Below are positions 7,279-16,300 of a stretch of 64,000 bases of DNA, piece after piece. The stretch's first letter is position 1; every line of letters begins with the position of its first letter. The DNA lies in contig NZ_JAIWNC010000028.1 of NCBI RefSeq assembly GCF_020216025.1, positions 79,279 through 143,278 of the forward strand, in the 5' to 3' direction. Made by a program: the position numbers and the translations under genes. Origin of the DNA: Jidongwangia harbinensis (lineage in GTDB: Bacteria; Actinomycetota; Actinomycetes; Mycobacteriales; Micromonosporaceae). Below the pieces are notes generated by a model. It did no database searches and had not been told where the DNA came from. It saw only the letters and a program-made list of their open reading frames with translations.

Positions 7279-9827
7279 CCCGTCGCCCGCAGCCGCAACA
7301 ACGTCGTCGACGAGTCCTCCTCACCCTCTCCGACCGGCGTACTGCCGTCCGGATCGACGACCACTGACAACTTCCTGCCGTCCTCGGACTCCAGGTCCGC
7401 CGTCACACGGTGCCCGGCACCGGAACGCAGCCCATCACCACGAATCTCGTAAACGGCCGGCACTTCCAGCTCCAGAACCCCAGTCGGGGCGGACACCCGG
7501 AAGCAAAACCTCCCTCTGCCGTTCACTCCCACCAATGCGGTGGTGCTCACCCGCAGCAATCCGATGTCCCCCTCGACCGGTGTGGCGCAGTCGACCATGC
7601 GAATGCGGCCGTCGCCGGCGATCAACCGAATCCCAAGCGTGGCCAGGAACTTCGCCTCACCGGGATACGAGAAGTCCTCTAGCGCGAATACGGGGGCGGG
7701 TTCGGAAGCGACCTGGCGCACAGGCACCGCCGCAGCGGCGACCTGGCGCTGGTACAGGTCGCGTACCTCGACGGAGGTCAGGACGCCTTGCACGGTGTGT
7801 ACCTCATCAACGCTGCCCGACCACCGGTAATCGTCCGCGCCCTTCCACCGGCCGCCGCCGATGACGAACCGGCTGGTAGCCGGCCACACCGTCGCCACGC
7901 TCGCCGCTCCGGCAGCCTCGCCGTTGACGTACAAGATGATGCGCTGGCCCGCCGCGTCGTACACCCCGGTCAGGTGCGCCCAGACGCCGACGACCGGGCC
8001 GATCGCGGCGACGATCTGCACCAACGACCCGCCGGAGTCGGAATCGGCAGTATGCAGCCAGAAGGTCCATCGGTTGGCGGTGTTCTTGCCAAGTCCAAAC
8101 ATGCTCGTCCGGGTGCCGTCCTGCGACACGGCGTTAGTGTTGGTGGCGGTCAGCCGGTCGGCCCGCACCCACGCGGACACCGAGTACGACTGATCGGTGC
8201 GTACCGCGGCCGGGCCGGTCAGGACCTGATCGACGCCGCCAAACGAGGCAGCCCGGCGCAGGCGCCCGTCGGTGTACAGCACCCGGCCGACCGAGGTGAG
8301 GTGCCGGTCGTAGCCGGAGGAGTCCGGTGCCCGATCCTGCATCGCCCACCGACCGGTCGCGGCATTGGCCATCGACGGCATCTGGCCGCGAGTCAACGCC
8401 CTGTTCCAGGCCTTCACCTCGGCAATGTCACCGGCCCAGAAGTAGGCGTTCGCACCCACCCACCGGCCGCGGCCGATCGCAAACGCCCCGCCCGCGGTCC
8501 ACGGCGCGACCGACATGGTGGCCGTCGCGGCGAGCGCGCCGTCGACGTAGAGCGCCAAGCTGCGGTCCGCCACGGTGAACACGCCGGCGAGGTGCGTCCA
8601 GACGCCGACCTTCGGGCCCGTGGCCGCCGCGGCCTGCGCCAAGGCACCACCGCCGTCCGTATCGGCCGAGTGCGTCCAGAAGACCCACTTGTTGGCGGTG
8701 TTCTTACCCAGCCCGAACATGCTCGTGCGGGCGCCATCGACGGACACAACATTGGAATTCACCGCACTCAGCACCGTCGGCCGCACCCAGGCCGACACGG
8801 TGTAGTCACCGGCCGTGTCGACCACCGGGTCTACCGTCGCCGCACCGTCGTTGACACCGTCGAACCGCACCGCAGTCTCACCACCGGGAATGCGCCCGCT
8901 CTGCCCCAACGCCGCCCCGGACACCGACGCCGGGTGCGCGGGCCCGGCCACCGTACTGTCGCCCAGAGTGGTTCCCGACATCTCGCTCATGTCCCACCGG
9001 CCCACCGGCTCGCCCGTCACGACGCTCTGCCGGACCCAGTCGCCGAGGTCGTCCACCCGGATCGCGGTCGCTTCCCGCTCCGGCTCCGTCTCATCCAGAC
9101 ACCCACCCGGCCACGACGTGTTGATGACGCCGGTCAGCAGCGGCCCGTCCGCGGCCTCCTGTAACGCCGGCCCACCGGCGTCACCGCGGCACACACCGAC
9201 GGCGTCGCCACCGACGGTCAACTCCGCCTCGGACACCTCTCGGACCGTGAACTCGGCGCTGTGCGCCGCCGCGGGCAGCCAGTCCTGCTGGGTACGCCCG
9301 TAACCGGCCACACGGACCGTCGAGTCCACCGCGGCCGGCGCACTCGCCAGGGCCACCGGTGTGACGCCGCGCACCGGCGCCGCCAGCCGCGCCAACAGCA
9401 CGCCCCGCGTCGCGTGCGGCACCACCTGCACCACCGACCGCACCTGACCGCCCGCGCTCGGCAAGTCGCCCCGACCCAGCGACGCGGTCACCGGCACCAC
9501 CGGGCGGCCGGCAGCAGCGGCACCGGCACCGGTCTCCAGGCACGCAGCCGCCGTCAGCACCCACTCAGCCGCGACCAGGGCACCACTGCACGCCTGCACG
9601 CCGTCGCCGACGTCCAACTTGGCGACGAACGAATACCGTTCGGCCGGTGCCGCCTGTCCACCCGCGACGGCAAACGCCGGCGCGCTCGAAGCAACAACCA
9701 CTGCGGCGACCGCCCCCGCTCCGACAGAGAGCAGGCGGACGCGCAAGGACCTTGTCAACGTGATCCCCCGTGTCAGTCGACGCACCACCCGACGGCACGC
9801 ACGTAACTGAGTGACTACCAAGCGCAT
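7275..9827 (-). CDS. secreted trypsin-fold pseudoprotease with two LamG domains
   Basis: The 850-residue protein has an N-terminal signal (mature end near residue 54), an S1 trypsin-fold domain at about 54-268, two LamG/concanavalin-like domains (about 280-470 and 490-680, each with TSMFGLGKNTAN and a W.HLAGVF/W.HLTGVY strand), and a beta-rich C-terminal domain. The protease core keeps its framework, but all three catalytic residues are replaced. TAAHC reads TAAAC (Ala95), the Asp position reads Gly142, and GDSGG reads GDAGG (Ala217). It should bind rather than cut. Its stop overlaps the toxin start by ATGA, so translation is probably coupled and it may present, carry or tether the toxin at the surface. 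Confidence 0.85.
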   Translation of the reverse strand: MRLVVTQLRACRRVVRRLTRGITLTRSLRVRLLSVGAGAVAAVVVASSAPAFAVAGGQAAPAERYSFVAKLDVGDGVQACSGALVAAEWVLTAAACLETGAGAAAAGRPVVPVTASLGRGDLPSAGGQVRSVVQVVPHATRGVLLARLAAPVRGVTPVALASAPAAVDSTVRVAGYGRTQQDWLPAAAHSAEFTVREVSEAELTVGGDAVGVCRGDAGGPALQEAADGPLLTGVINTSWPGGCLDETEPEREATAIRVDDLGDWVRQSVVTGEPVGRWDMSEMSGTTLGDSTVAGPAHPASVSGAALGQSGRIPGGETAVRFDGVNDGAATVDPVVDTAGDYTVSAWVRPTVLSAVNSNVVSVDGARTSMFGLGKNTANKWVFWTHSADTDGGGALAQAAAATGPKVGVWTHLAGVFTVADRSLALYVDGALAATATMSVAPWTAGGAFAIGRGRWVGANAYFWAGDIAEVKAWNRALTRGQMPSMANAATGRWAMQDRAPDSSGYDRHLTSVGRVLYTDGRLRRAASFGGVDQVLTGPAAVRTDQSYSVSAWVRADRLTATNTNAVSQDGTRTSMFGLGKNTANRWTFWLHTADSDSGGSLVQIVAAIGPVVGVWAHLTGVYDAAGQRIILYVNGEAAGAASVATVWPATSRFVIGGGRWKGADDYRWSGSVDEVHTVQGVLTSVEVRDLYQRQVAAAAVPVRQVASEPAPVFALEDFSYPGEAKFLATLGIRLIAGDGRIRMVDCATPVEGDIGLLRVSTTALVGVNGRGRFCFRVSAPTGVLELEVPAVYEIRGDGLRSGAGHRVTADLESEDGRKLSVVVDPDGSTPVGEGEEDSSTTLLRLRATG

Positions 9828-10187
9828 CGATGTGCGTCAAGGCCCCATGACGTCAACGCCTGATCGGGCAGCGAACGACATCACGCCGTCCCAATGACCG
9901 ACAGCGTTCGTCGAGGGTGGACTGCGACGTGATGGACATTCGACCGACTGACACGCATTCCCTGCACCGTCTGACGGCCGCCGGGGGACTCGTACGAGGC
10001 CAGCGGGCCATCCTCGGCCCGGCACATCCGCAACCGCTGCGTTCCCAACTCGGTCTGACCATCGCGCTCGAGATGACCGGCGACTCCGCTGGCGGACAGG
10101 CGCAACTGCGCCTCGTGCGACAAGCCGCGTCCAAGAACGTCGGGCGACTCACGCAGACCTTCGGTCAACCATTTGCTGCCTTGTTGC
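9828..10187. other. intergenic stretch upstream of the LamG-toxin operon
   Basis: Both strands have open frames, but none has a recognisable product or a start with a good ribosome binding site. By position the first 100-150 bp should hold the promoter of the minus-strand LamG-toxin-immunity operon. I could not single out reliable -35/-10 boxes. Confidence 0.4.
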
Positions 10188-10547
10188 TCAACCCCCTCCC
10201 CACCGCGTTGTGGAAGCGCCTCGCGGCCCCACCACAACCGCCGGAGGACTGCTTGCTGACTCCGCGCTCCGGGGAGAAACCAATGGCCTCGACCGCGTGG
10301 CCTGCAGGTAAAGCTGTTCTCGGTAAGGGCTGTGGCCGATCACGACTTCCAGCACCCGGGTTCGTGCTGCCATGGGATCGTGGGCCAGTGCGTCAGCCGG
10401 CCGGATATGTGCGTCGAAGGGTTCGCTGGCGGACGGCTTCGCGGTCGGGCTCGGCCGATCCGTAGTCGTCGCCGCCGGCGCGCGGTCCGCGGTGGCAGCC
10501 GACGGCGAGGTGCGGACGGCGATGAGGCCGAGGGCGCTCGCCATCAC
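10188..10547 (-). CDS. possible small exported protein or gene remnant
   Basis: A minus-strand frame from a GTG at 10545-10547 (or ATG at 10544) begins VMASALGLIAVRTSPSAATA, a plausible signal peptide, followed by a Thr/Pro/Ser-rich stretch and a mixed region with GC-rich third positions to about 10290. The remainder turns low-complexity. No family is recognised. It may be a decayed secreted protein; the opposite strand is also open here, which weakens the call. Confidence 0.3.
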   Translation of the reverse strand: MMASALGLIAVRTSPSAATADRAPAATTTDRPSPTAKPSASEPFDAHIRPADALAHDPMAARTRVLEVVIGHSPYREQLYLQATRSRPLVSPRSAESASSPPAVVVGPRGASTTRWGGG

Positions 10548-10728
10548 CGTTGATGTCAGCCTGACATCTGTCCAGAGCGCCGCCCAACAGGACCCCCCAA
10601 CCCGAAAAGTGTCTAGATCTAGCGGCCGGGTGTGATCCGGATTCGGTGGACCGGCGGGACTGGAGACGCCGGCAGGTGGAGCGCCGACGCGCATTGCGCA
10701 GGGCGGCCGCCGGCGCGTGACGACTGGA

Positions 10729-13700
10729 CTAGCAGGTCTGGCGGTACGGAAGGCCAGGAATGTAGTGTGCCCATTCGGACCTGTCGAGTCCTCGGCCCGC
10801 CATCGCACACGCCTTCGCGCGCGGATCGGCAGCTAGGGCCATGATCTCGCCAACGTCCCAGGTGAACACCTCGAAGCTCGGGCTACCGGACACGACGGTT
10901 TTCTCGCCGGGTCCGAAGAACACCGAAGAAACGGCGTTTGTATGCCCTCGCAGGATCGCCAGTCGCTTCGGATCTTCGGGGTGGTACAGATCCCAGACGG
11001 TCACGTTCTGGTCTTCTCCTCCGGTTAGGAGCACGCGGCCGTCAGCACTGAACGACGCCGACCCAACCCCGGGGTCCGTGCTTGGCACGGCACCGATCCG
11101 GCGCACATCGCCGAGATCCCGCACGTCCCAGAGATAGCTCGTTTCCTTTCCGCCGGTGAACAGTCTCGTACCCGTGCGATCGAAAACGAACGGCATTGCG
11201 GCGTCGGACAGTGCACCTGTCAGCCGGCGCGGGCGGGTCGGTTCGCTGATGTCCCAGAACACCGCCGCATCCGATTCCGCTTCTGCGTTGTACATGGTGG
11301 AGGCGGCAAGCCGCGCGTCCGGGCTGACCATGGCGATCGCGAGCGGGCTACCGTCTGTCTGGAGTTCGGATAGCCGTGCGGGTCGGGCCGGATTGCTCAG
11401 ATCCCAGATCGTGATGCTGGCAACGAAATTACCCTCTTCGGAAGCGCTCGCATCGACGGCCGTGATGACCGCCATCCGTGCGTCGTCGCTCACGCTGACG
11501 TAAGTTGGCCCGTCCATGCCTGTACCGAAGGCGCCTAGACGCACGGGGCGGGCCGGATTAGTAACCTCCCACACTGTCGCTTGGCCGCGCGATCCGGTTA
11601 GCACGATACTTTGTGTCGCGGCCGCCGCGAAACTGTCGATGTCCTGCGGTGCAACGCTTAGCCGGCCTACCCGTCGCGGTGCTCGAGGATCGGTCAAGTT
11701 CCACAACAAGGCTTCGCCTTTTCTCCGGCCCCCGGCGAGGAGCAGCTTCCGGTCCGGTCCGATCGGCACCACCTCGTTGATGCCGCCGTCGGAACTACCC
11801 GGGATTCGTGCCGCCTGAGGTATCGCGGCGGGCGGGCGAAGATCCCAGATCGTGACGCGGCTCCCGTCGCTGGTCGCCGCCAGCCGGCCGTCGGTGCTCA
11901 CCGCCGCGCCGGAATCAGAACGGCCGAACGTCGCGGTACGGCTCGGATGTTGGGGATCGCGAAGGTCCCAAAGACTGTTGGGCTGCCCCGGGCTGGCCAT
12001 CACCGCAGTGTCGCCGCTGGGTGTCACCGCTACGGACGCACCGCCCAGGTCCTGAGTTTCGTAGGTCGTCTTCAGCTCGCCGTACCGCTGCGGTTTACCG
12101 GGGTTGCTCAGGTCATAGACCACGCCGCTCCCTGCGGTCACCATCTTCCCGTTCCGAGCGACCGTCAGCGTCATATCGAACGGGTCGGGCTCGTCGAGCC
12201 GCCCGAGCCGTCGAGGCCGCTGCAGATCGGTGACCTCCCAGACGTTGAAACCGCCAGCCTGTACAACCGCGAGCTTGCCGTCGTCGCTCAGGCCGTAGTT
12301 TGGCGACTGCACACCCGGTGACCTCAGGCGACCGGCCCGGCGGGGGTGCCGAGCATCGGTCAGATTCCACAGTTGGAGATCATTGACCGAGTCACCGGCC
12401 GTCAGAGCGACCGTGCCGGAGCTGTCAAGAATCGCCCGTCCCGCCGAACCAGCCAGCCGGGCAACCCTGGTGGCCCGATACCGTGGCCCGTCCAGCCGCC
12501 ACACCTCGGTGCGGTCGTTCATACCGAGCAGCATTATCTTATGGTTGGCGCTGAATTCGGCCGACCAGATGCGCTGGGCCGAGGTGAAGGTGCTCAGCGG
12601 GTGTGGCCGGCTCGGGTCGGTCAGGTCCCAAAAGGTGGCCGTCGCATCCTCGGTTCCGACCAGCACTACTGGGCGATCAGGCACGAACGCGATTGCGTCT
12701 GCCTCTGAGGTGATCCCGGGAAGGGCCGCCGCGAAACGATTGTCGATCACCGTGTCGAGCAGACCGACGCGGGTCTCGCGGGTCGGGGTGATCGCGTAAG
12801 CGGCCGCGGCGAGCCGAAGCGCGGTTGCCGGCTCGGGCTCACGAAGCAAGGCCGACTCGAACACGAGTCCGCGCGCCGTTGCAACCTGCTGCTGCTCGGC
12901 GGCTCGGCGGGACTCCCGGATGGCAATCCCTGCCGTACCGGTGGCCAGCACCAGCAGGCCGACCAGCGTCATGACGACCAGCCGCCGCACCCGGTTCCGC
13001 CTGCGTAGAGAGGCTCCTTCCGCCTCGATTCGGCGCTGCTCGGCCGCGGTGCTGCGCACGACGAGCTCCGCCAGATGCCATGTCTCGGACGGACGTTCGG
13101 CGACCATCACGACCGCCTGCTGCAGGACGGCGCCCCGAAGCAGGAAGTCGTCGCCATGCTCGGTCCAGTCGCGCTTACGAAGCTCGGTGTGGTCCAGCCA
13201 GGTGAGGAACCCAGCGTCGTCGGCACGCCAGGCCACCAAGCACGGCCACTCGCGCAGCAGGATCTCGTGCGCGATCTCGGCCGCCTCCGCACCGGTGGCG
13301 GAGTCCCGGAGCAACGTGACCAGCCGGCAGGAGGCATCGGCCAGCTTGTTCACCACGGCCCAGTCCGCCTCTGACAGCTCGGTGCGCAGCACCGGCCGGC
13401 CGACACCAGCCAGGTCGGTGCGGGTGAATCTGCAGAAGACGTGCTTCGCGCGTAGCCGCTCGTCTTCGGTGAGCCGGGCGAGGCACTCGTCAGCATGCAG
13501 AATCAGACCGCGTCGCAGACCACCCATGTCAACGTACGATTCGAGCGTGAGCTCCTCGTTTCGCTGGGCCCATAGCTGACGCAGCGTGAACTGGACCAGT
13601 GGCAAGTCGCCGGCCTGGCCGGCGAAGTCCTTGACGATCTGAGCGACCAGCCGATCGTCGAGCCGGATCTTCTTCCGGGAGTTCGCAAGCTCGGCCGGGC

Positions 13701-14955
13701 CTACGATCGCGGATCGCAGTTCCGTCTCATTCATCTGCCGCAACGGACGCGCGTTCCGCTGCAGGTAGCCGCCGAGTCGGGTTTCCAAGGTGACGAAACG
13801 GCCATAGAAGTCGTCGCGTACCCCGAGCGCGATCACTGCGGCCTGGTCGCGCTCTGCCTCAACAAGATCACCGATCATGCCGATGAAAAGTTCGAGCTCC
13901 CGTTCATCGTGGCGGTGCGACAAAGCTTGCTCGAGCTGGTCCACAACCAGCACAGCGCGCTCGTGTCCGGTGAGCACAGCGAGTTCCGCCAACGCGCCTG
14001 CTAAGCCCAAGGTGGCCAGGCTCCTCCGCCAGCGGTCAGTGTCAGCGTGACCCGATACCCGGCCCATCGCGGCCGCGATCGCCGTCACGACCCGGTCACC
14101 TGGGCGGACGAACAGCTCGACCTGAGAGGCCGTCCGTCGGAGCCCGGCGACGAGGCCGGCGGCCAGCACCGACGACTTTCCGCTGCCGGAGGCACCCATG
14201 ATCGCCAGCAGCGGTCGTTTTTCCGCGTCGGCGAGCAGAGTGCCGACGAAGGTTTCCCGGCCGAAGAAGCGTTCGGCATCACCCACCTCGAAGGAACGCA
14301 GACCTGGATACGGCGACGCTGGCGGGCGATAGAGCTGGTCCGGCCACATGTCGACGGCGACATCGGCACGGACCACATAGACATCGGTTCCGTCCCCACC
14401 GGCCGCGTGCAGGATGCCTGCCACCTCACCCGTGCCGATCAGCCAGACCGGTCCTCCGCTGAACCCGGCACCGACCGCGAACGCGCCTCTGATCACTTGA
14501 TCGACCTGGATCCGACCCTTGTCGATGTCTCCCATCAGTTCGCCACCGACATGCCCCGGAGCATGTCGGTCAGGCGACGGGCCCCACATCTGTACGGCCG
14601 CTCGCGGTGGCGGATCGTCGAGAACGAGGGCCAGTGGCGGCGTGCCGACGGGCTTGGGCTGCTTCAGGACGAGGCCGGCGCAGTCGTGCGTGAGGAGGTC
14701 GGCCCCTCCCGCCGGGCCCCATGCCGCGACTGCCGCCCGGCAGACCGGCATTTCCTCGCCGACACCGCCGAACGGGAACTCGATCAGGAGATAGGCGTCC
14801 CGGTCTGGTTCCTCAGTTGTGCGCTGCGGTCGCCCCAGCGCGGCGTTGACTACATGCGCGGCCGTCAGCAATTGCCGCTCTCCGACCACGAAGGCAAGGC
14901 CTACCGGCTTCTGATCTCTCCCGAGCACCCGTGCAACGGAATGCTCAGGTGTCAT
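10729..14955 (-). CDS. trypsin-STAND NTPase-WD40 conflict protein
   Basis: The 1408-residue protein starts with a trypsin-like protease domain (1-205) that keeps its triad: His34 in TAAH, Asp91 in THDCAGL, Ser166 in GFSGGP. An nSTAND1-type NTPase follows (about 213-600) with Walker A GASGSGKSS (Lys260) and Walker B AVLVVDQ (Asp339). A membrane helix lies near 658-678, and a WD40 propeller region from about 740 to the end has many WDL.DP/RP repeats. In this family the WD40 repeats sense a trigger, the NTPase oligomerises, and the protease is released as effector, as in other STAND defence or cell-suicide systems. The upstream Trypco1 gene overlaps its start by 11 bp. The trigger and protease target are unknown. 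Confidence 0.85.
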   Translation of the reverse strand: MTPEHSVARVLGRDQKPVGLAFVVGERQLLTAAHVVNAALGRPQRTTEEPDRDAYLLIEFPFGGVGEEMPVCRAAVAAWGPAGGADLLTHDCAGLVLKQPKPVGTPPLALVLDDPPPRAAVQMWGPSPDRHAPGHVGGELMGDIDKGRIQVDQVIRGAFAVGAGFSGGPVWLIGTGEVAGILHAAGGDGTDVYVVRADVAVDMWPDQLYRPPASPYPGLRSFEVGDAERFFGRETFVGTLLADAEKRPLLAIMGASGSGKSSVLAAGLVAGLRRTASQVELFVRPGDRVVTAIAAAMGRVSGHADTDRWRRSLATLGLAGALAELAVLTGHERAVLVVDQLEQALSHRHDERELELFIGMIGDLVEAERDQAAVIALGVRDDFYGRFVTLETRLGGYLQRNARPLRQMNETELRSAIVGPAELANSRKKIRLDDRLVAQIVKDFAGQAGDLPLVQFTLRQLWAQRNEELTLESYVDMGGLRRGLILHADECLARLTEDERLRAKHVFCRFTRTDLAGVGRPVLRTELSEADWAVVNKLADASCRLVTLLRDSATGAEAAEIAHEILLREWPCLVAWRADDAGFLTWLDHTELRKRDWTEHGDDFLLRGAVLQQAVVMVAERPSETWHLAELVVRSTAAEQRRIEAEGASLRRRNRVRRLVVMTLVGLLVLATGTAGIAIRESRRAAEQQQVATARGLVFESALLREPEPATALRLAAAAYAITPTRETRVGLLDTVIDNRFAAALPGITSEADAIAFVPDRPVVLVGTEDATATFWDLTDPSRPHPLSTFTSAQRIWSAEFSANHKIMLLGMNDRTEVWRLDGPRYRATRVARLAGSAGRAILDSSGTVALTAGDSVNDLQLWNLTDARHPRRAGRLRSPGVQSPNYGLSDDGKLAVVQAGGFNVWEVTDLQRPRRLGRLDEPDPFDMTLTVARNGKMVTAGSGVVYDLSNPGKPQRYGELKTTYETQDLGGASVAVTPSGDTAVMASPGQPNSLWDLRDPQHPSRTATFGRSDSGAAVSTDGRLAATSDGSRVTIWDLRPPAAIPQAARIPGSSDGGINEVVPIGPDRKLLLAGGRRKGEALLWNLTDPRAPRRVGRLSVAPQDIDSFAAAATQSIVLTGSRGQATVWEVTNPARPVRLGAFGTGMDGPTYVSVSDDARMAVITAVDASASEEGNFVASITIWDLSNPARPARLSELQTDGSPLAIAMVSPDARLAASTMYNAEAESDAAVFWDISEPTRPRRLTGALSDAAMPFVFDRTGTRLFTGGKETSYLWDVRDLGDVRRIGAVPSTDPGVGSASFSADGRVLLTGGEDQNVTVWDLYHPEDPKRLAILRGHTNAVSSVFFGPGEKTVVSGSPSFEVFTWDVGEIMALAADPRAKACAMAGRGLDRSEWAHYIPGLPYRQTC

Positions 14956-15292
14956 CGCCCGGACGATCCCAATTCATGGTCACCTTCAAGGTCGCCTCGG
15001 CGGTGCCTTTGGTGAGAATTACTCCGGTCTCTCCGCCCAGTTTCACGCCGATCTCCACGGCCACTCGGTCAGGCGAATTCTCATGCTCACGCACCTTCGA
15101 AATGATCGTTCCAACAGCGGGCAGCAAGCGATTAATCGACGTCGAAAGCGAATGGGCAGCACGGAAAGTACGACGACCATCACTAGACGTAAGCTCGACA
15201 TCGTCCGCGCCCACATCTCGCGATTCGACCTCGATCTCGATCTCAACCTCACCATCTTCTTCGATCGGCACCCGAAGCAGGACCGTGGCCAT
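14945..15292 (-). CDS. Trypco1 (trypsin-co-occurring domain) protein, CU044_2847-like
   Basis: The 115-residue acidic protein starts MATVLLRVPIEEDGEVEIEI and ends with the family's characteristic strand pair (VEIGVKLGGETGVILTKG, EATLKVTMNW). I chose the ATG at 15292 because GAGGAG lies six bases upstream; an in-frame ATG at 15313 lacks this. Trypco1 proteins are known to sit beside trypsin-fused STAND NTPases and are thought to regulate or scaffold the protease. Here the 3' end overlaps the start of such a gene by 11 bp, so the two are surely one translational unit. Confidence 0.8.
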   Translation of the reverse strand: MATVLLRVPIEEDGEVEIEIEVESRDVGADDVELTSSDGRRTFRAAHSLSTSINRLLPAVGTIISKVREHENSPDRVAVEIGVKLGGETGVILTKGTAEATLKVTMNWDRPGDDT

Positions 15293-16300
15293 CGAGAACT
15301 CCTCATCGGACAATCGAATCGGTCAACATCACAGCAAACGAGAAAGGCTTATGAGTCGTTGGCGCCGTGCACCAGGGGTGTCGGGGCCCGTGCGCCAACA
15401 CCCCGAGGTCCCAAGCCCGCTGAACCCGCCGTGCCTTGCTTTGCCGCCATTCAGCACCGACGCCTGGCGTAATGTCAAGGCCTTTCACTCGAATGATGTA
15501 AAACTTTCTCGCATGCCAGCAGCAATTTGCGATGCGACACGTTGCGGAAAGGATTTCTCGACTCGGCGAGAATTGCTCGCACATGCCATACTCGCTTAAA
15601 CGTCCGACTTGTGAGCGAGAGGTTAAGGTTCCTGGTGCGCAAGATCGCTATCACTTTGGCGGCATCGGCACTTCTCGCCACCGATTGAGGCGGGTTCGGT
15701 GGGCGTCGGGTCTGTCGTTTTGGCGGGTCGCCGCGGTGCATGTTGCTGCCCGACGGGGCATGCACGGCAGCCGCCGGTCGAGGCGGCGGATTATGGTGTT
15801 GATCGCAGCCCAACGGATGAACGCCACCAGCCGCTGAAATTCAGCCTCACCGAGGCCGGCAATCTCGCCGTGAACTGGATCTACCTGATCGACCGGATCA
15901 GCGCCACCGTCGCGGTGGGTAGTCACCGGCCTTCCGGCGCCGTCAGCGGACCGGGCATTCGCCAAATGCGCCGTGTTGCCGCGGCGGAGTGGACGGGCCT
16001 GCATTTTACGGGCGACACCTGATCGCCGGCGCAGTTTTTGACCAGGTCCAGGTCACCGTCGGCCCAAACCAGCACGTACGCATCGGAGTAGACCTGGGTG
16101 TCCAGGCGCTTATGAAACACGCCTTAGACCGTCCCGGGCGGGATCTCGCCGGTACAGCATGGGAGCCCGCCTCCATCCAGACGCGCAGAGAAGTACGGAC
16201 ATCCCGTGCAGACGCCCTCGAAAATCGACAGGCGGCGACGGATCCGGTCCAGGTCTATCGGAAACGGTCGTCTGCGATGGAGGAGCGCGTCTTGATCTCC
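15293..16300. other. about 1 kb without a confident gene; decayed fragments
   Basis: The first 300 bp are the upstream region of the Trypco1-STAND operon and are less GC-rich than their surroundings. Around 15,923-16,120 a minus-strand frame reads like a piece of a real protein (FHKRLDTQVYSDAYVLVWAD, then GDLDLVKNC), but it has no intact start and ends in low-complexity sequence. A second minus-strand piece near 15,750-15,900 (AEFQRLVAFIRWAAINTIIR) is similar. Neither is recognised. I read the stretch as decayed genes plus promoter. Confidence 0.4.
15513..15599 (+). CDS. micro-ORF resembling half a C2H2 zinc finger
   Basis: A 28-codon frame from ATG 15513 to a TAA at 15597-15599 encodes a peptide whose spacing, C-x4-C-x3-F-x5-L-x2-H (CDATRCGKDFSTRRELLAHA), matches a C2H2 finger. 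The second histidine is missing because the frame stops four residues after the first. No clear ribosome binding site is seen and the frame is also open upstream. It may be chance. Confidence 0.15.
   Translation: MPAAICDATRCGKDFSTRRELLAHAILA

Noticed and set aside
4294..7452. A 1052-codon open frame on the plus strand opposite the toxin gene
   Set aside because: It is the mirror of an Ala-rich, GC-rich coiled-coil gene. Its product is Gly/Arg/Val-rich with no domain, while the minus strand gives ALF repeats and a deaminase site.
10729..14955. Possibility that the trypsin domain of the STAND protein is dead like the LamG protein
   Set aside because: His34, Asp91 and Ser166 are all present in proper motifs.
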